DNA of 13,222 nt from Pseudomonadota bacterium (GTDB taxonomy: Bacteria > Pseudomonadota > Gammaproteobacteria > Steroidobacterales > Steroidobacteraceae). The notes under the pieces are model-generated. The model did no database searches, was not told the DNA's origin, and saw only the letters and a list, made by a program, of their open reading frames with translations. Each line of letters starts with the position of its first letter. The first letter of the stretch is position 1. Positions 1 through 6,941 of this stretch are shown here, piece by piece. Location of the stretch: assembly GCA_021850555.1 (NCBI GenBank), contig JAJZLX010000347.1:1-13222 (forward strand), read 5' to 3'. A program made the translations under genes and the position numbers.

Positions 1-382
1 GGATGTCGAACCGCTCATCCTCGGGGTGGGCGCAGAGCCGCAGCAGATCCTTGGCGAGCAGGATCCCCACGATGTCGTCACGGTCCTCTTCCATGACCGG
101 GAAACGCGAATGTCCGGACTCCACCACTGTCGGCAGGATGCGCTTGACCGGATCGTCGCGTCGCACGTACACCATCTGGGCGCGCGGCACCATGACGTCA
201 CGCGCATGCAGATCGGAGACCGCCAGCACGCCCTCGATCATGGTCAGCGCGTCGGCCTCGAACAGGCCGCGGGCGCGCGCCTCGCGCAGCAATTGCAGCA
301 GATCCTGACGATTGCGCGGCTCGGCTCCGAAGGTCCGCCACAGCCGCTTCAGCCACTGCCGTGTCTCCCGGGGCTGGCGCAT
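1..382 (-). CDS. corC: CorC/YbeX CBS-domain protein (N-terminal part)
   Basis: About 127 N-terminal residues are present; the rest lies beyond the left edge. The start ATG (382-380) overlaps the ybeY stop as TGATG, so the two are probably translationally coupled. The reading includes MIEGVLAVSDLHARDVMVPR at about residues 48-67, characteristic of the CorC/HlyC cytosolic family entering its first CBS domain, followed by SRFPVMEEDRDDIVGILLAK further on. CorC/YbeX is traditionally linked to magnesium and cobalt efflux, and in E. coli ybeX has been linked to ribosome metabolism, consistent with its position after ybeY. CBS pairs usually bind adenosyl nucleotides. No membrane segment is seen, so this is the soluble form rather than a CNNM transporter. 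The family assignment is firm; the transport role is less so. Confidence 0.93.
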   Translation of the reverse strand, partial: MRQPRETRQWLKRLWRTFGAEPRNRQDLLQLLREARARGLFEADALTMIEGVLAVSDLHARDVMVPRAQMVYVRRDDPVKRILPTVVESGHSRFPVMEEDRDDIVGILLAKDLLRLCAHPEDERFDI

Positions 383-882
383 CAGCGGCTCAGGTAGGGA
401 TTGGCGAAGCCGAGGCGGCGCAGCACCGCGATCTCGCGGCGCTCCATGCGGCGGGCATCGCGGATGCGCTCGTGATCGTAACCGATCAGATGCAGCGTCC
501 CGTGCACCACCAGATGCGCCCAGTGGGCGCGCAGCCCCTTGCCCTGCTCGCACGCCTCGGACCGCACCACCTGGGCGCAGATCACCAAGTCGCCGAGCGG
601 CGTAGCCGCCAAGGTCGGCGCGTGTGGCAACCGTGCGGGAAATGACAGCACATTGGTCGGCTTGTCTTTGCCCCGGTAGCGGGCATTGAGCCGCCGGCTT
701 TCGGCCGGACCGACGACACGCACGCCGATCTCGGCGCCCGAAGCACGGCGTCCGAGCGCGCTGCACGCCCAAAGCACGATGTCACCCGTACGCGGCGCCC
801 AGCCGCGCACGCGCCTTTGCACGTCGACCTGCAAAGAGGATCGGCCGCTCGCGGACCCGCACGCTGTGCCGGCGCGTGTCAC
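382..882 (-). CDS. ybeY: YbeY endoribonuclease (rRNA maturation factor)
   Basis: A 166-residue protein of usual family length. The diagnostic zinc motif HGTLHLIGYDH lies at residues 127-137, with His127, His131 and His137 as expected metal ligands. The conserved NVLSFP segment is at 77-82 and GDLVIC at 97-102. YbeY is a single-strand-specific metallo-endoribonuclease acting in 16S rRNA 3'-end maturation and 70S ribosome quality control in the cytoplasm. The ATG at 882 overlaps the phoH stop as ATGA, and the stop overlaps the corC start, so all three are likely made from one message. The first 15 or so residues are poorly conserved in character, but the four-base overlap supports this start. 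Confidence 0.97.
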   Translation of the reverse strand: MTRAGTACGSASGRSSLQVDVQRRVRGWAPRTGDIVLWACSALGRRASGAEIGVRVVGPAESRRLNARYRGKDKPTNVLSFPARLPHAPTLAATPLGDLVICAQVVRSEACEQGKGLRAHWAHLVVHGTLHLIGYDHERIRDARRMERREIAVLRRLGFANPYLSR

Positions 883-1835
883 GGCTCTCCTTCCTTGCGC
901 TCGCCGGCTGCGCGCGACTCGTAAGCCTGCACGATACGCTGCACGAGCGGATGGCGCACCACGTCGCGGGCGTCGAAGAAGGTGAACGCCACGCCCTCGA
1001 CGCCGCGCAACACGTCAATCACGTGGCTCAGGCCGGACTGGCGGCCGGCGGGCAGGTCGGTCTGCGTGACATCGCCGGTCACGACGGCCTTGGAGCCGAA
1101 GCCGATGCGGGTGAGGAACATCTTCATCTGCTCGATGGTGGTGTTCTGCGCCTCGTCGAGAATGATGAAGGAGTCGTTGAGGGAGCGGCCGCGCATGAAC
1201 GCAAGCGGCGCCACCTCGATGACATTGCGCTCGATGAAGCGCGACACCCGGTCGAACCCGAGCATCTCGTACAGCGCATCGTACATGGGCCGCAGGTACG
1301 GATCGACCTTCTGGGTGAGGTCGCCCGGCAGGAATCCCAGGCGCTCGCCGGCCTCCACGGCGGGCCGCACCAGCACGACGCGCCGGATGGCTTCGGCCTG
1401 CAGCGCCTCCACGGCGCAGGCGACGGCGAGATAGGTCTTGCCGGTGCCCGCCGGGCCAATGCCGAAGGTCAGATCGCCGCCGTGGATGTTGGCGAGGTAC
1501 TGGCGTTGGTGAGCGCCGCGCGCCCTGACACCGCCCCGGGGCAGACGAACGCCGGAGTCCTCGGTCCCCGCGCCGGGCGCCTCGCCGGACTCGTGCTCTC
1601 GCAAAGCGAGGTGCACGCGCTCGGGAGTCACCTCCTCATCCCTGGCGAGCGCGAACAACTCGCGCAGAGTGTCCTCGGCACTGCCGGCGCGGGCACCGAG
1701 GACCCTGAAACTATCGCCGCGCCTGCGGATCTCGACGTCGAGCCGGGCCTCGAGCAGCCGCAGGTTCTCATCCAGGGGACCGCACAAATTGGCCAGACGC
1801 GCGTTGTCGGCCTGCAGAGCGAATTCGCGCGACAT
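879..1835 (-). CDS. phoH: PhoH-family ATPase (YbeZ)
   Basis: A 318-residue protein. Walker A is GPAGTGKT at residues 127-134 and Walker B is FIILDEAQN at 223-231, followed by the PhoH-type segment [12 protein letters not shown] at 251-262. This matches the cytosolic PhoH-like/YbeZ ATPases, which have a small N-terminal domain (about 1-110) and a helicase-like nucleotide-binding core. YbeZ is reported to interact with YbeY and is thought to act in RNA/ribosome metabolism; the phosphate-starvation name is historical. The start is chosen as ATG 1835, just downstream of the miaB stop. A GTG at 1850 overlapping that stop (GTGA) is an alternative that adds five residues. Neither has a strong ribosome-binding site. 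The frame stays open far upstream, but that part lies inside miaB and is not real. Confidence 0.95.
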   Translation of the reverse strand: MSREFALQADNARLANLCGPLDENLRLLEARLDVEIRRRGDSFRVLGARAGSAEDTLRELFALARDEEVTPERVHLALREHESGEAPGAGTEDSGVRLPRGGVRARGAHQRQYLANIHGGDLTFGIGPAGTGKTYLAVACAVEALQAEAIRRVVLVRPAVEAGERLGFLPGDLTQKVDPYLRPMYDALYEMLGFDRVSRFIERNVIEVAPLAFMRGRSLNDSFIILDEAQNTTIEQMKMFLTRIGFGSKAVVTGDVTQTDLPAGRQSGLSHVIDVLRGVEGVAFTFFDARDVVRHPLVQRIVQAYESRAAGERKEGEP

Positions 1836-1846
1836 GCCGGGCGCGG

Positions 1847-3172
1847 TCACTGGCACAGGCGTCCGCGCAGACTGTGCGCCAGGGCGGCGGTGACAGCGAC
1901 CTGTGCAAAGCGTCCGATCAGCTCCGCGGGACCGGCGAAGTTGACCCAGCGGTTGTTCTCGGTGCGGCCGGCGAGCTCGCGGCCGTTCTTGACCGATGGC
2001 CGCTCGACCAGCACGCGCTGCACGGTGCCGACCATCCGCTCGCTGATGGCGCGGGACTGGGTCTCGAGCTGCGCCTGCAACCGTGCGAGGCGCGCCTGTT
2101 TCACCTCGTGGGGCGTGTCGTCGTGGAGCGAGGCCGCGGGGGTGCCGGGACGGCGGCTGTAGAGGAAGCTGAAGGACTGATCGAAGCCGACGTCGCGCAC
2201 GAGCGCGAGGGTCGCCTCGAAATCCCGCTCGCCTTCGCCGGGAAAGCCGACGATGATGTCGGACGAGATGCTGATGTCGGGACGCACCGCGCGAAGCCTG
2301 CGGACCTTGTCCTTGAATTCGAGCGAAGTGTAGCCGCGCTTCATGAGCGCGAGCACCCGGTCCGAGCCGCTCTGCACGGCCAGGTGCAGGTGATTGGCCA
2401 GCTTGTCGACGTGAGCGTATGCCTCGATCAGGCTGTCGTCGAACTCCACCGGGTGGGAAGTGGTGAAGCGGATGCGCTCGATCTCCGGCAGGGCGGCGAT
2501 GTGATGGATGAGGGTGGCGAGATCGACCACCGCCCCGTCCGCCATGGCGCCCGCGTAGGCATTGACGTTCTGACCGAGCAGAGTGATCTCCCTCACTCCC
2601 TGGGCACAGAGCTGGCGGACTTCCCCGAGGACGGATTCGAACGGGCGGCTGACTTCCTCGCCGCGGGTGTAGGGGACGATGCAGAAGCTGCAATACTTGC
2701 TGCAGCCCTCCATCACGGACACGAAGGCGCTGGCTCCTTCGGCGCGCGCAGCGGGCAGGCGGTCGAACTTCTCGATCTCGGGGAAGCTCACGTCCACCTG
2801 AGGCCGGCCGCTGCGGCGCAGCTCACCGATCATGTCGGACAGCCGATGCAGGGTCTGAGGGCCGAAGACCAGATCCACGAACGGCGCGCGCCCGATGATG
2901 GCCTCGCCCTCTTGACTGGCCACACAGCCGCCGACGCCGATGAGCACGTGAGGACGCTGAGTCTTCAACCGGCGCCATTCGCCCAGCAGAGAGAACACCT
3001 TCTCCTGCGCTTTCTCGCGCACGGAGCAGGTGTTCATGAGCAGCACGTCCGCCTGGGCCGGATCGTCGGTGGGAGTCAGTCCAGCGCCCTCGCGCAGTAC
3101 GTCCGCCATGCGGGCGGAGTCGTACTCGTTCATCTGGCAGCCGAAGGTCTTGATGTAGTAGTGGCGGGGCAT
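1847..3172 (-). CDS. miaB: tRNA-2-methylthio-N6-isopentenyladenosine37 synthase MiaB
   Basis: A 441-residue radical-SAM methylthiotransferase of normal length. The N-terminal UPF0004 domain carries [12 protein letters not shown] at 8-19 and [10 protein letters not shown] at 47-56; Cys12, Cys49 and Cys83 would bind the auxiliary 4Fe-4S cluster. The radical-SAM CxxxCxxC motif is Cys157, Cys161 and Cys164 within [18 protein letters not shown]. The last 60-70 residues correspond to the TRAM RNA-binding domain. It adds a methylthio group to i6A37 of tRNAs reading UNN codons, in the cytoplasm. It is the first gene of the leftward miaB-phoH-ybeY-corC operon. The ATG at 3172 gives the canonical N-terminus [15 protein letters not shown]; no clear Shine-Dalgarno precedes it. 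Confidence 0.97.
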   Translation of the reverse strand: MPRHYYIKTFGCQMNEYDSARMADVLREGAGLTPTDDPAQADVLLMNTCSVREKAQEKVFSLLGEWRRLKTQRPHVLIGVGGCVASQEGEAIIGRAPFVDLVFGPQTLHRLSDMIGELRRSGRPQVDVSFPEIEKFDRLPAARAEGASAFVSVMEGCSKYCSFCIVPYTRGEEVSRPFESVLGEVRQLCAQGVREITLLGQNVNAYAGAMADGAVVDLATLIHHIAALPEIERIRFTTSHPVEFDDSLIEAYAHVDKLANHLHLAVQSGSDRVLALMKRGYTSLEFKDKVRRLRAVRPDISISSDIIVGFPGEGERDFEATLALVRDVGFDQSFSFLYSRRPGTPAASLHDDTPHEVKQARLARLQAQLETQSRAISERMVGTVQRVLVERPSVKNGRELAGRTENNRWVNFAGPAELIGRFAQVAVTAALAHSLRGRLCQ

Positions 3173-3233
3173 GGCGCTCGAGTGAGGGATGGGGGATTTT
3201 AAGGCCTGGAAGGGACGGCCGCACGAGAAGTAA

Positions 3234-3245
3234 GGCCCCGGGGCC
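3234..3245. repeat. 12-bp perfect palindrome in the miaB leader region
   Basis: GGCCCCGGGGCC is a perfect 12-base palindrome 62 bases upstream of the miaB start. It falls where transcription from the candidate miaB promoter would begin. It could be an operator or simply GC-rich chance. Confidence 0.4.
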
Positions 3246-3275
3246 GGTATCGGGCCAAAAATCCATGATTTTCAA
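3246..3275 (-). promoter_or_regulatory. candidate sigma70 promoter for miaB operon
   Basis: Read on the minus strand, TTGAAA (3275-3270; five of six to the -35 consensus) is followed after 18 bases by GATACC (3251-3246; weak -10). It is placed to drive miaB about 75 bases downstream. The flanking AT-rich stretch stands out in this GC-rich region. Assignment is by eye only. Confidence 0.35.
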
Positions 3276-3439
3276 ATGGTTATCAGCACTCGCCCCCCCG
3301 GCACAGCGATGGTTTCCGCGCCTTTCGGTAAAGCAATGCCTCGCTGCGCCGAGCGGCTTTCCGCGGCCCCGCGCCGTGGAACCGGTCCCGCCACCCGATG
3401 TCCATAGGGGGATGCGGGACTGGATTGCAGGGGGAGTGG

Positions 3440-4114
3440 ATGCCGCGGGCGGAGAACAAGACTCGCTATCTCCTCGCGGCGGCGGTGGCGGGTCTGCACA
3501 TCGTCCTCGTGATCGCCTTCATCGAAACCCAATCACTAGCGGATCATCCGTACGCCGAGCCCGCGGCGGCGATGATGGTCTTTCTCACGATGCGGCGCCG
3601 GCCCCGTGTGTTCCCCGCGCCTGCACCGCTCGAAGCAGCCCCGATCATCGCCCCGATCACCGCATCCATCGCCCCCCCGGTGAGCTCACCTGGACCGAAC
3701 GCTTTGCCCATCGAGGTCCCCCGCGCGATCGACTGGATGGCCGCGGCGAAGCGGGCGGTCGCCATGGTCCTCGCCCGCAAGGCAAAGAGGGCCTTGGGCT
3801 TTCCAAAGGGCGCGGGCCCCTATCGAGCCTTGACCGGCTCGTCGGCCAACTCCGGACCGCACGCCGGAGAATCGTATCGGACACACACCGGCCGGCGGGT
3901 TGCATGGGTGGGAAAGCACTGCTATATCGTCTCGAATCCCCCGCAGCTCGGCGAGTCACAGCTGCAAAGGCAAGCCCAGATGTCGAGTGTGGGGTGCAAT
4001 GCCTCCGGAGGATCTGCGGCGAGCGAGCAGTTCATCAAGCGCCTGCGCGCTTACGGACGCTATCGTCAAGCGCAGGTTCGGCGGTACAAGGTCACTCGGC
4101 ACCGTGGGCCCTGA
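3440..4114 (+). CDS. hypothetical protein with one N-terminal membrane helix
   Basis: A 224-residue protein I do not recognise by name. Residues 9-29 form a hydrophobic helix preceded by basic residues, predicting an inner-membrane anchor with the rest in the periplasm. Residues 57-93 are rich in Pro and Ala, an extended linker. The C-terminal part contains a possible small folded unit around GRRVAWVGKHCYIVSNPPQL with Cys161 and a second Cys at 186, which could form a disulfide. The tail (199-224) is strongly basic. The architecture of anchor, proline linker and small periplasmic domain recalls TonB-like proteins, but I see no TonB C-terminal signature. The start at 3440 is preferred over an upstream ATG at 3398 because it has AGGGGGAG just before it and puts the helix near the N-terminus. 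It ends 25 bases before the ROK kinase gene. Confidence 0.7.
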   Translation: MPRAENKTRYLLAAAVAGLHIVLVIAFIETQSLADHPYAEPAAAMMVFLTMRRRPRVFPAPAPLEAAPIIAPITASIAPPVSSPGPNALPIEVPRAIDWMAAAKRAVAMVLARKAKRALGFPKGAGPYRALTGSSANSGPHAGESYRTHTGRRVAWVGKHCYIVSNPPQLGESQLQRQAQMSSVGCNASGGSAASEQFIKRLRAYGRYRQAQVRRYKVTRHRGP

Positions 4115-4139
4115 GGCATTTTCGAGCCATAATGCGACG

Positions 4140-4925
4140 ATGACTACCCGCACATCCTCCGCTCACCGCAAATCTACCGGGCGCCACACGCCAAGCCGCC
4201 CCTCCGCCGCTCACCGCAGCTCTGCCGGCCGCCGCACACCAGGTCGGCCCTCCGCCGGGCGCATCCTGGTCATCGATGTGGGCGGGACCCACGTGAAGTT
4301 CCGGGTGGGCTCCGAGGGGGAAATCCTCCGCTTCGAATCCGGTCCGCAGATGACTGCGGCAGCCATGACGCGCCAAGTACGCCGCCTGGCCAAGGATCTG
4401 CCGTACGAGGCGATCTCGATCGGCTACCCGGGACCTGTGGTGCGCGGACGCATCGTCGCCGAGCCGCACAACCTGGGCTCGGGCTGGGTGCGCTATGACT
4501 TCACGAAGAATTTCGGCCGGCCGGTCCGGGTGGTCAACGACGCAACCATGCAGGCGCTCGGCAGCTACGAGGGCGGGCGGATGCTGTTTCTCGGGCTCGG
4601 CACCGGGCTCGGCACGGCGCTCATTCTCGATGGCACGGTGGAGTCGATGGAAATCGGCCACGGGCACTTCAAGCACGGCCGCAGCTTCGAGGACTACCTG
4701 GGGGAGCGCGGCCGCCAGCGCTTGGGCACCAAGAAGTGGCGCAAGGCCGTCGCCGAGGTGGTCGAGCAGCTTCAGGCGGTGTTCGAGGTCGACTACGTCG
4801 TGCTCGGCGGCGGCAATGTGAGGCGGCTGAAGACGCTGCCGGCGGGCGCCCGCAGCGGCGACAACCTCAACGCCTTCCCGGGCGGGCTGCGCTTGTGGCA
4901 ACAGGACGACCCGTTCGACGTCTGA
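4140..4925 (+). CDS. ROK-family kinase, polyphosphate-glucokinase-like
   Basis: A 261-residue protein. The actin-fold/ROK phosphate motifs are visible: DVGGTHVKF at 46-54, GYPGPV at 95-100, VVNDAT with the probable catalytic base Asp134, and GLGTGLGTAL at 152-161. EIGHGHFKHGRSFEDYLGER (171-190) and the C-terminal GGGN (223-226) and NAFPGG resemble bacterial polyphosphate/ATP glucokinases. The zinc-binding Cys cluster found in NagC/Mlc-type ROK proteins is absent, as expected for that group. Likely reaction: cytoplasmic phosphorylation of glucose or a related sugar using polyphosphate or ATP; the phosphoryl donor cannot be told from sequence. The first 40 residues are an unusual basic Ser/Pro/Arg tail containing a 16-residue tandem duplication. 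No other ATG, GTG or TTG lies between 4140 and the catalytic domain, so the tail is probably translated. The upstream Shine-Dalgarno is weak. Confidence 0.88.
   Translation: MTTRTSSAHRKSTGRHTPSRPSAAHRSSAGRRTPGRPSAGRILVIDVGGTHVKFRVGSEGEILRFESGPQMTAAAMTRQVRRLAKDLPYEAISIGYPGPVVRGRIVAEPHNLGSGWVRYDFTKNFGRPVRVVNDATMQALGSYEGGRMLFLGLGTGLGTALILDGTVESMEIGHGHFKHGRSFEDYLGERGRQRLGTKKWRKAVAEVVEQLQAVFEVDYVVLGGGNVRRLKTLPAGARSGDNLNAFPGGLRLWQQDDPFDV
4161..4256 (+). repeat. 48-bp in-frame tandem duplication
   Basis: Two abutting 48-base copies, 4161-4208 and 4209-4256, agree at about 39 of 48 positions by eye. They encode AHRKSTGRHTPSRPSA and AHRSSAGRRTPGRPSA, 12 of 16 residues identical. Together they make up nearly all of the basic N-terminal extension of the kinase. 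The differences suggest an old duplication. Confidence 0.9.
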
Positions 4926-4959
4926 GGTCTGCGCCGGCTTCTCTGCGGCCGCCGCAAAC

Positions 4960-4989
4960 TTGATTTTCCGCCGCCGCCGCACCGACAAT
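4960..4989 (+). promoter_or_regulatory. candidate sigma70 promoter for the ammonium channel gene
   Basis: TTGATT at 4960-4965 (four of six to -35) is followed after 18 bases by GACAAT at 4984-4989 (four of six to -10). It sits about 60 bases before the chosen amtB start, between two plus-strand genes. No sigma54 -24/-12 pattern, common for nitrogen-regulated amtB genes, was found by eye in 4926-5049. Confidence 0.35.
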
Positions 4990-5049
4990 GCGGCGCTCGT
5001 CCAACACCGGGCGGGAGCTTTCCGGCCCTGCCGCCGGCTCGAGGGGGTC

Positions 5050-6375
5050 ATGCGACGATTTGCTTGCGCCGCGCGAGCGGCGGTGTCGGCCTGTGCGCTC
5101 ATGCTCGCATCGCCCCTGGCGTGCGCCGCGGATCGCTCCGTGGCCGCCGCCGTTTCCGTGAATTCGGGCGACACCGCCTGGCTGCTGACCGCGACGGCGC
5201 TCGTGCTGTCGATGACCCTGCCCGGGCTGGTGGCCTTCTACTCCGGGCTGGTGCGCAACAAGAACATGCTGTCGATCGCCATGCAGTGCTTCGCGATCAC
5301 GTGCCTGGTCAGCGTGTTGTGGCTCGCCGGCGGATACGGTCTCGTATTCGACAACGGCGGGGCGGCGCAGGCGCTCATCGGCTCGTTGCACGGCGGCTGG
5401 CTCGCGGACATCGGCCGCAACGCTGTGCGGGGCGACACACCCGAATCGGCCTTCATGATGTTCCAGCTCACCTTCGCGATCATCACTCCGGCGCTGGTGG
5501 TCGGCGGCTTCGCGGAGCGCATGAAGTTCAGCGCCATGCTGTGGTTTTCCGGCCTCTGGCTGATCGTGGTGTATCTACCGGTGGCGCACTGGGTGTGGGG
5601 CGGTGGCTGGCTCGCCCGGCGCGGCGTTCTCGATTTCGCGGGCGGCATCGTGGTGCATGTCACCGCCGGTGTCGGCGCCCTGGTGAGCGCGCTCGTCCTG
5701 AAGGAGCGCAAGGGCTTTCCCCACACGGCCATGCCGCCGCACAACATGTCGTTGACCGTTCTCGGCGCGGGCATGCTCTGGGTCGGCTGGTTCGGCTTCA
5801 ACGGCGGCAGCGCGCTCGCGGCCAACGGCTCGGCGGCGATGGCCATTCTGGTGACCCAGCTCGGAGCGGCGACCGGCGCGCTCACCTGGATGGCGTTGGA
5901 GTGGCTCAAATTCGGCAAGCCGAGCGTCCTCGGCATCGTCACGGGCATGGTCGCGGGCCTGGGCACCATAACGCCGGCGTCGGGGTTCGTGGGACCCCTT
6001 GGCGGGGTGGTGATCGGTGCCACCGCCGGCCTGGTGTGCTTTTTCGCGACCCTATTCCTCAAGCGCAGGCTCCACATCGACGACTCGCTCGATGTCTCGC
6101 CGGTGCACGGCGTCGGCGGCGTGATCGGCACGGTGCTCACGGGAGTGTTCGTCGCCTCGCGCTTCGGCGGGGTGGGCTACGCCCCCGGCATGGACATGAT
6201 CCGGCAGGTGGGCGCGCAGGCGCTGGGAGTGCTCGCAGCCGGCCTGTGGTGCGCCGTGGGAACGTACTCGATCCTGAAGCTGCTGCAGGCGACCGTCGGA
6301 TTACGGGTCAGCGAAGAGCAGGAGCGCGAGGGCCTCGACCTGTCCCAGCACGGCGAGCGCGCTTACAACGACTAG
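5050..6375 (+). CDS. amtB: AmtB/Rh-family ammonium channel
   Basis: A 441-residue inner-membrane protein of usual length. Residues 1-26 form a signal peptide with likely cleavage after ALACA-type sequence ...SPLACA, as E. coli AmtB also has. The mature protein begins before a run of about 11 hydrophobic segments. Pore landmarks line up with E. coli AmtB: Phe142 (outer gate), Asp195 in LDFAGG, the twin histidines His203 (VVHVTAG) and His353 (SPVHGVGG), and Phe250 in GWFGFNGGS. The C-terminus EGLDLSQHGERAYND matches the conserved cytoplasmic tail that interacts with PII/GlnK. It conducts ammonium into the cytoplasm at low external concentration. The start at 5050 is preferred because it places the signal peptide at the N-terminus and follows GAGGGGG. 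Unusually, no glnK is adjacent on either side. Confidence 0.96.
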   Translation: MRRFACAARAAVSACALMLASPLACAADRSVAAAVSVNSGDTAWLLTATALVLSMTLPGLVAFYSGLVRNKNMLSIAMQCFAITCLVSVLWLAGGYGLVFDNGGAAQALIGSLHGGWLADIGRNAVRGDTPESAFMMFQLTFAIITPALVVGGFAERMKFSAMLWFSGLWLIVVYLPVAHWVWGGGWLARRGVLDFAGGIVVHVTAGVGALVSALVLKERKGFPHTAMPPHNMSLTVLGAGMLWVGWFGFNGGSALAANGSAAMAILVTQLGAATGALTWMALEWLKFGKPSVLGIVTGMVAGLGTITPASGFVGPLGGVVIGATAGLVCFFATLFLKRRLHIDDSLDVSPVHGVGGVIGTVLTGVFVASRFGGVGYAPGMDMIRQVGAQALGVLAAGLWCAVGTYSILKLLQATVGLRVSEEQEREGLDLSQHGERAYND

Positions 6376-6378
6376 CCG

Positions 6379-6420
6379 GGACCGGTGGTCCTTCCGGGCT
6401 TGGCGGGTCGTCGCGACCCG
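6379..6420. terminator. two hairpins between convergent genes
   Basis: In the 50-base gap between convergent stops there are two inverted repeats: GGACC-GGT-GGTCC at 6379-6391 and CGGGTCG-TCG-CGACCCG at 6404-6420 (seven-base stem). Their position suggests terminators for amtB and for the leftward operon. Neither has a clear T run, so termination is inferred from location and structure. Confidence 0.45.
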
Positions 6421-6425
6421 TTCGT

Positions 6426-6941
6426 TCACCTCGGCGCCTGACGGCGGGGAGGCGCAGAATCCGCCCAGTGCCGCGGCCTGCGCACAATCGGCGCGCCGGT
6501 CGCATTGACGTCGAAGTCGATGAGCCAGCGCCTGCCGTGACGACGCCAGACCTCCAGATACGTGCCGCGCTCGACGACCCGTTGCTTGAGCAACACCGTG
6601 TAGGGGCCGAAAAAATACGCCAGATCGCCGGCTGCCGCACTTCGGTCCGTGTGGATGCGCACTTTGACGCCGGATTGCACCATCCTCGCGACGGCAGCGC
6701 GGATGGCGCTGCGGCCGCGGATCGGGGCCGCTCCGGACAAGACGAGCTCGGCATGCCTGCCATACAGCCCCGCGACCGCGGCTGGCTCGCCTCGATTGAA
6801 GAACGCCTCCCACAAGCGCTTGCGCGCGATCGGGGCGCCGGTGTCGGCCCGGGCGCCACAGCCGCCGACCACCGCAAACAGCCCAAGGAGCGGCACGAGG
6901 CGAGCCAGCCCATGCCGCCTCAACGGCCTGCGCAGACTCAT
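6426..6941 (-). CDS. NTF2/SnoaL-like (DUF4440-type) predicted lipoprotein
   Basis: A 171-residue protein. The N-terminus has arginines, then a hydrophobic run ending VVGGC, a plausible lipobox with lipidated Cys28; Gly at +2 gives no inner-membrane retention signal. Residues 38-150 read like an NTF2-fold domain of the SnoaL/DUF4440 kind: WEAFFNRGEPAAVAGLYGRHA with GRSAIRAAVARMV, then a Tyr/Trp-rich strand GTYLEVWRRHGRRWLIDFDV. Such domains form cone-shaped ligand pockets and serve as isomerases, hydrolases or ligand binders; function cannot be chosen here. The ATG at 6941 overlaps the stop of the PQQ dehydrogenase gene as ATGA, so production is likely coupled and the protein probably assists that enzyme in the periplasm. 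The tail after 150 is basic and proline-rich. Confidence 0.8.
   Translation of the reverse strand: MSLRRPLRRHGLARLVPLLGLFAVVGGCGARADTGAPIARKRLWEAFFNRGEPAAVAGLYGRHAELVLSGAAPIRGRSAIRAAVARMVQSGVKVRIHTDRSAAAGDLAYFFGPYTVLLKQRVVERGTYLEVWRRHGRRWLIDFDVNATGAPIVRRPRHWADSAPPRRQAPR

Larger units (their letters stand above)
3173..3439. other. intergenic region between miaB and the plus-strand genes
   Basis: These 267 bases separate divergent genes. They hold the candidate miaB promoter and the GC palindrome described separately. At 3429-3436 there is a purine-rich AGGGGGAG that serves as ribosome-binding site for the gene starting at 3440. Open frames crossing this stretch on both strands have no recognisable protein character. 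No RNA gene or riboswitch was recognised. Confidence 0.5.

Noticed and set aside
1836..2693. N-terminal extension of the phoH frame by about 280 residues
   Set aside because: The extra part is Arg/Pro-rich, lies wholly inside miaB on the same strand, and homologs begin near MSREFALQ.
876..3202. Long open frames on the plus strand across phoH and miaB
   Set aside because: They are antisense to well-recognised proteins and arise from high GC at third codon positions. Their translations are rich in His, Gly, Ala, Asp and Arg without motifs.
3265..4143. Open frame of 292 residues overlapping the small membrane protein
   Set aside because: It is Arg/Pro/Gly-rich with no recognisable pattern; the overlapping frame has a ribosome-binding site, a membrane helix and better composition.
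4926..5049. A possible sigma54 promoter before amtB
   Set aside because: No TGGCAC-N5-TTGC-like spacing could be found by eye; only a weak sigma70-like pair is present.
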